In this document: positions 62,320 to 64,000 of the stretch, in pieces
How positions within the stretch are numbered: the first letter of the stretch is position 1
How the letters are laid out: each line of letters begins with the position of its first letter
Assembly (NCBI GenBank): GCA_963575745.1
Contig: CAUYUJ010014267.1
Span: 10,001 to 74,000 of the forward strand
From: Prorocentrum cordatum
Lineage: Eukaryota > Sar > Dinophyceae > Prorocentrales > Prorocentraceae
Reading direction: 5' to 3'
DNA: 64,000 nt
The notes under the pieces: generated by a model
The model's input: only the letters and a program-made list of their open reading frames with translations
The model's database searches: none
What the model was told of the DNA's origin: nothing
Made by a program: the position numbers and the translations under genes

Positions 62320-62690
62320 ACCGCTTCAAGTAGCCGAAATCGCTAATTTCACGAAGGTTTTGGAGAGATTTAGCTTTTTCGGCTGCCCGACATAGGCCCC
62401 CAAGAGCGCCCAAAGACGGTCCAAGAGGGCCCCCAGACGACCCCAGAGGCGCCCAAGAGAGCCCCAAGACGGCCCCAAGATGCGCCCAAGAAGGGACCGC
62501 GAATCCAAAATTCGACCCTCCCGCTTGAAGAGTGCCCCAGGAGGCCCCAAGGAGCCCCCAAGAGGCCCCAGGAGGCCCCCGAGAGGCACCCAGGAGGCCC
62601 AAACGAGGCTTCAAAAGGCCACAAAACAGCCCCGAGGAGGCCCCACAACGGTCTCAAAACGGTTACCGAGAAGATGCGAACCTGCCTTCA
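62320..62690 (-). repeat. TTGG-periodic element, copy 7 (reverse orientation)
   Basis: Core at about 62325-62395 (complement GTCGGGCAGCCGAAAAAGC, CCAAAACCTTCGTGAAATTAG) followed by CCAAGAG-type units. The core shares CCAAAACCTTCGT with copy 6. Confidence 0.8.
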
Positions 62691-62775
62691 CGACGTTCCC
62701 GACAGGCCAACCACGAGATCCAAACCAACACCCATGAGGCCTCTGACCCACCACCTAGGGCACCCGCCGCCCGTT

Positions 62776-63060
62776 CGCCGTCCGCGTAGCACGCACCACT
62801 TTGTACTCAACAGCGTCAGTCTCCAAGACAACACCCTGTAGTCAACAGCCCCCGTCTTCAAGGCAACACCCTGTGCTCAACAAGCTCCCGCTGCAAGAGA
62901 GCAAGCACCCTTAAGGAATTCATTCAAATCCCGACCCGCCCGCCACCCGCCCGCCCGCCGCCCGCCTGGCCGCTCGCCCGCCGTCCGCGTAGCACGCGCC
63001 ACCCTGCACTCAACAGCCTCCGCCTCCAAGACAACACCTAGCATTCAACAGCCCCCAGCG
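62776..63060 (+). repeat. Local repeat with CTCCAAGACAACACC units
   Basis: CCGTCCGCGTAGCACGC occurs at about 62778 and 62981. After each, ACTCAACAGC and CCAAGACAACACC words repeat at about 42-45 bp. Confidence 0.75.
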
Positions 63061-63084
63061 CTCCCGGGACTGCCCGGGTCCGCT

Positions 63085-63560
63085 CCCAAACACGCTACGA
63101 CACGCCAAGAGGGCCCTAAAGATTGCCAAAACAGCCTCAAGAGGCCCCGGACACGCCGAAGATGGCCTCAGGACGGCCGACGACGCCGCCAAAACGCCCC
63201 AAGAGCGTCTCCAGAGGCCCCTCCAAAGGGCCCCGCATTTTTGCGCTCTCGCATGTTCCGCCTCCCCATGGTGCCTGACGGCGTCAGAGGCCGTTCAGAT
63301 CGCTCCAAGACGGCCGAAGAGGCTCCCAAGAAAGACCAGAGACGGCCCAGGAGGCTCCCCAGATAATTCAAGAGGGCCTCGAGAGCGCCCCAAGAGAGCC
63401 CCAAGAGCGACCCAAGAGGGCCCGAAGATCGCGACATTGCCAGGTCTCCAGCCTGAGAGGCTCCTAGGACGCCCCCGGAGGCCGTCAAGAGGCTCCCAAG
63501 AAGCCCCGTGAGGCTCCCAAGAGGCCCCCCGGAAACCCCAATGAGTTCCCAAGGGGCCCC
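63085..63560 (-). repeat. TTGG-periodic element, copy 8 (reverse orientation)
   Basis: CCAAGAGGGCCC-type units with a non-periodic core at about 63232-63300 (GCATTTTTGCGCTCTCGC). Confidence 0.7.
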
Positions 63561-63614
63561 GGGGAGAAGCCCCTTGCGGGCCCTGAGAGACCGCGTTAAA
63601 TCGTATTTCCCAGA

Positions 63615-63950
63615 GCTTTCCGGGAACATGATTCCTTTGGCTTCCGCCCACCGCCCCAACCATGTTTCCAATAGGCTTGCCGACAATGCCAAAAAGGGCC
63701 CCTCGGTAAGCCCCCAGATGCCCCCCTGTTAGGAGAGCCGAACAAATCATGTTCCCGGAAGGCTTCTCGGGAACATGATTCTCGGGTTGCCGCCTTCTCC
63801 CCAAACCATGTTCCCTAAACTAAACGCCTGCCAGGATAAAAACACGAGAGTCCCAAGCAGCGCTACCTGCCGTCACGCTCGGAAGCGCGTCAGGCCCCGA
63901 AGCCTCCGGAGGCGCCCAACGACACCCCAACGAATCATGTTCCCAGGAAG
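63615..63950. repeat. GGGAACATGATT / AATCATGTTCCC repeats with a perfect 13-bp inverted repeat
   Basis: CGGGAACATGATTC occurs at about 63621 and 63768, and AATCATGTTCCC at 63745 and 63934. Diverged ACCATGTTTCC/ACCATGTTCCC copies lie near 63659 and 63806. The arms at 63745-63757 and 63768-63780 are perfect complements over 13 bp with a 10-nt spacer. Confidence 0.9.
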
Positions 63951-64000
63951 TCTTACGGTCAGTGCCGCCGACGTTGAAGGAGGACGGTCCAGGACACCCA

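Overview
The window reads as a gene-poor, repeat-dominated stretch of a large, GC-rich eukaryotic nuclear genome. A dinoflagellate is my best guess, at moderate confidence. The grounds are non-LTR retrotransposon coding regions, kilobase-scale microsatellites, high GC in the open frames and no recognisable host gene, rRNA or convincing tRNA. A species cannot be named from the sequence alone.

Layout. 1-2.44 kb holds a frameshifted LINE relic (endonuclease tail plus reverse transcriptase). About 2.84-19.26 kb is the centrepiece: an apparently intact giant non-LTR retrotransposon on the + strand. ORF1 (857 codons with stop) carries a C-terminal coiled coil. A second uninterrupted frame of about 4,330 residues ends in APE-type endonuclease, reverse transcriptase, CCHC-like knuckle and RNase H. 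Its roughly 2,400-residue N-terminal half is unusual for a LINE: signal-peptide-like start, hydrophobic segments, a possible ADP-ribosyltransferase-like motif pair and a Cys cluster. CT microsatellites bound the element on both sides.

19.3-23.6 kb holds minisatellites (89-bp and 64-bp families). 25.4-27.7 kb is a 5'-truncated LINE on the minus strand with all reverse transcriptase motifs present. 28.4-34.5 kb is trinucleotide repeat (TCC, CAT, then GTA), with the GTA block itself duplicated at about 2.1 kb. 35.6-41.9 kb is a five-unit higher-order tandem array. 43.9-45.3 kb is GT/GC dinucleotide repeat with a 100-N assembly gap. 47.6-49.5 kb and 56.5-63.6 kb contain an undescribed dispersed family built on an ~11-nt TTGG-rich period around a short unique core. 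49.5-55.5 kb is very GC-rich, with broken open frames including an Ala-rich coiled coil.

The most striking signal is a family of fourteen stem-loops spread through the giant element, mostly about 1.1 kb apart. Each has a variable outer stem (4-9 bp), a single bulged C on the 5' side, a 3-bp inner stem and a TTCA (or TCCA) loop. Outer stems differ in sequence yet stay paired, and the motif falls in all three codon phases, so it is conserved as nucleic-acid structure rather than protein. It is architecturally like a protein-binding RNA operator repeated along the element's RNA; that role is inference.
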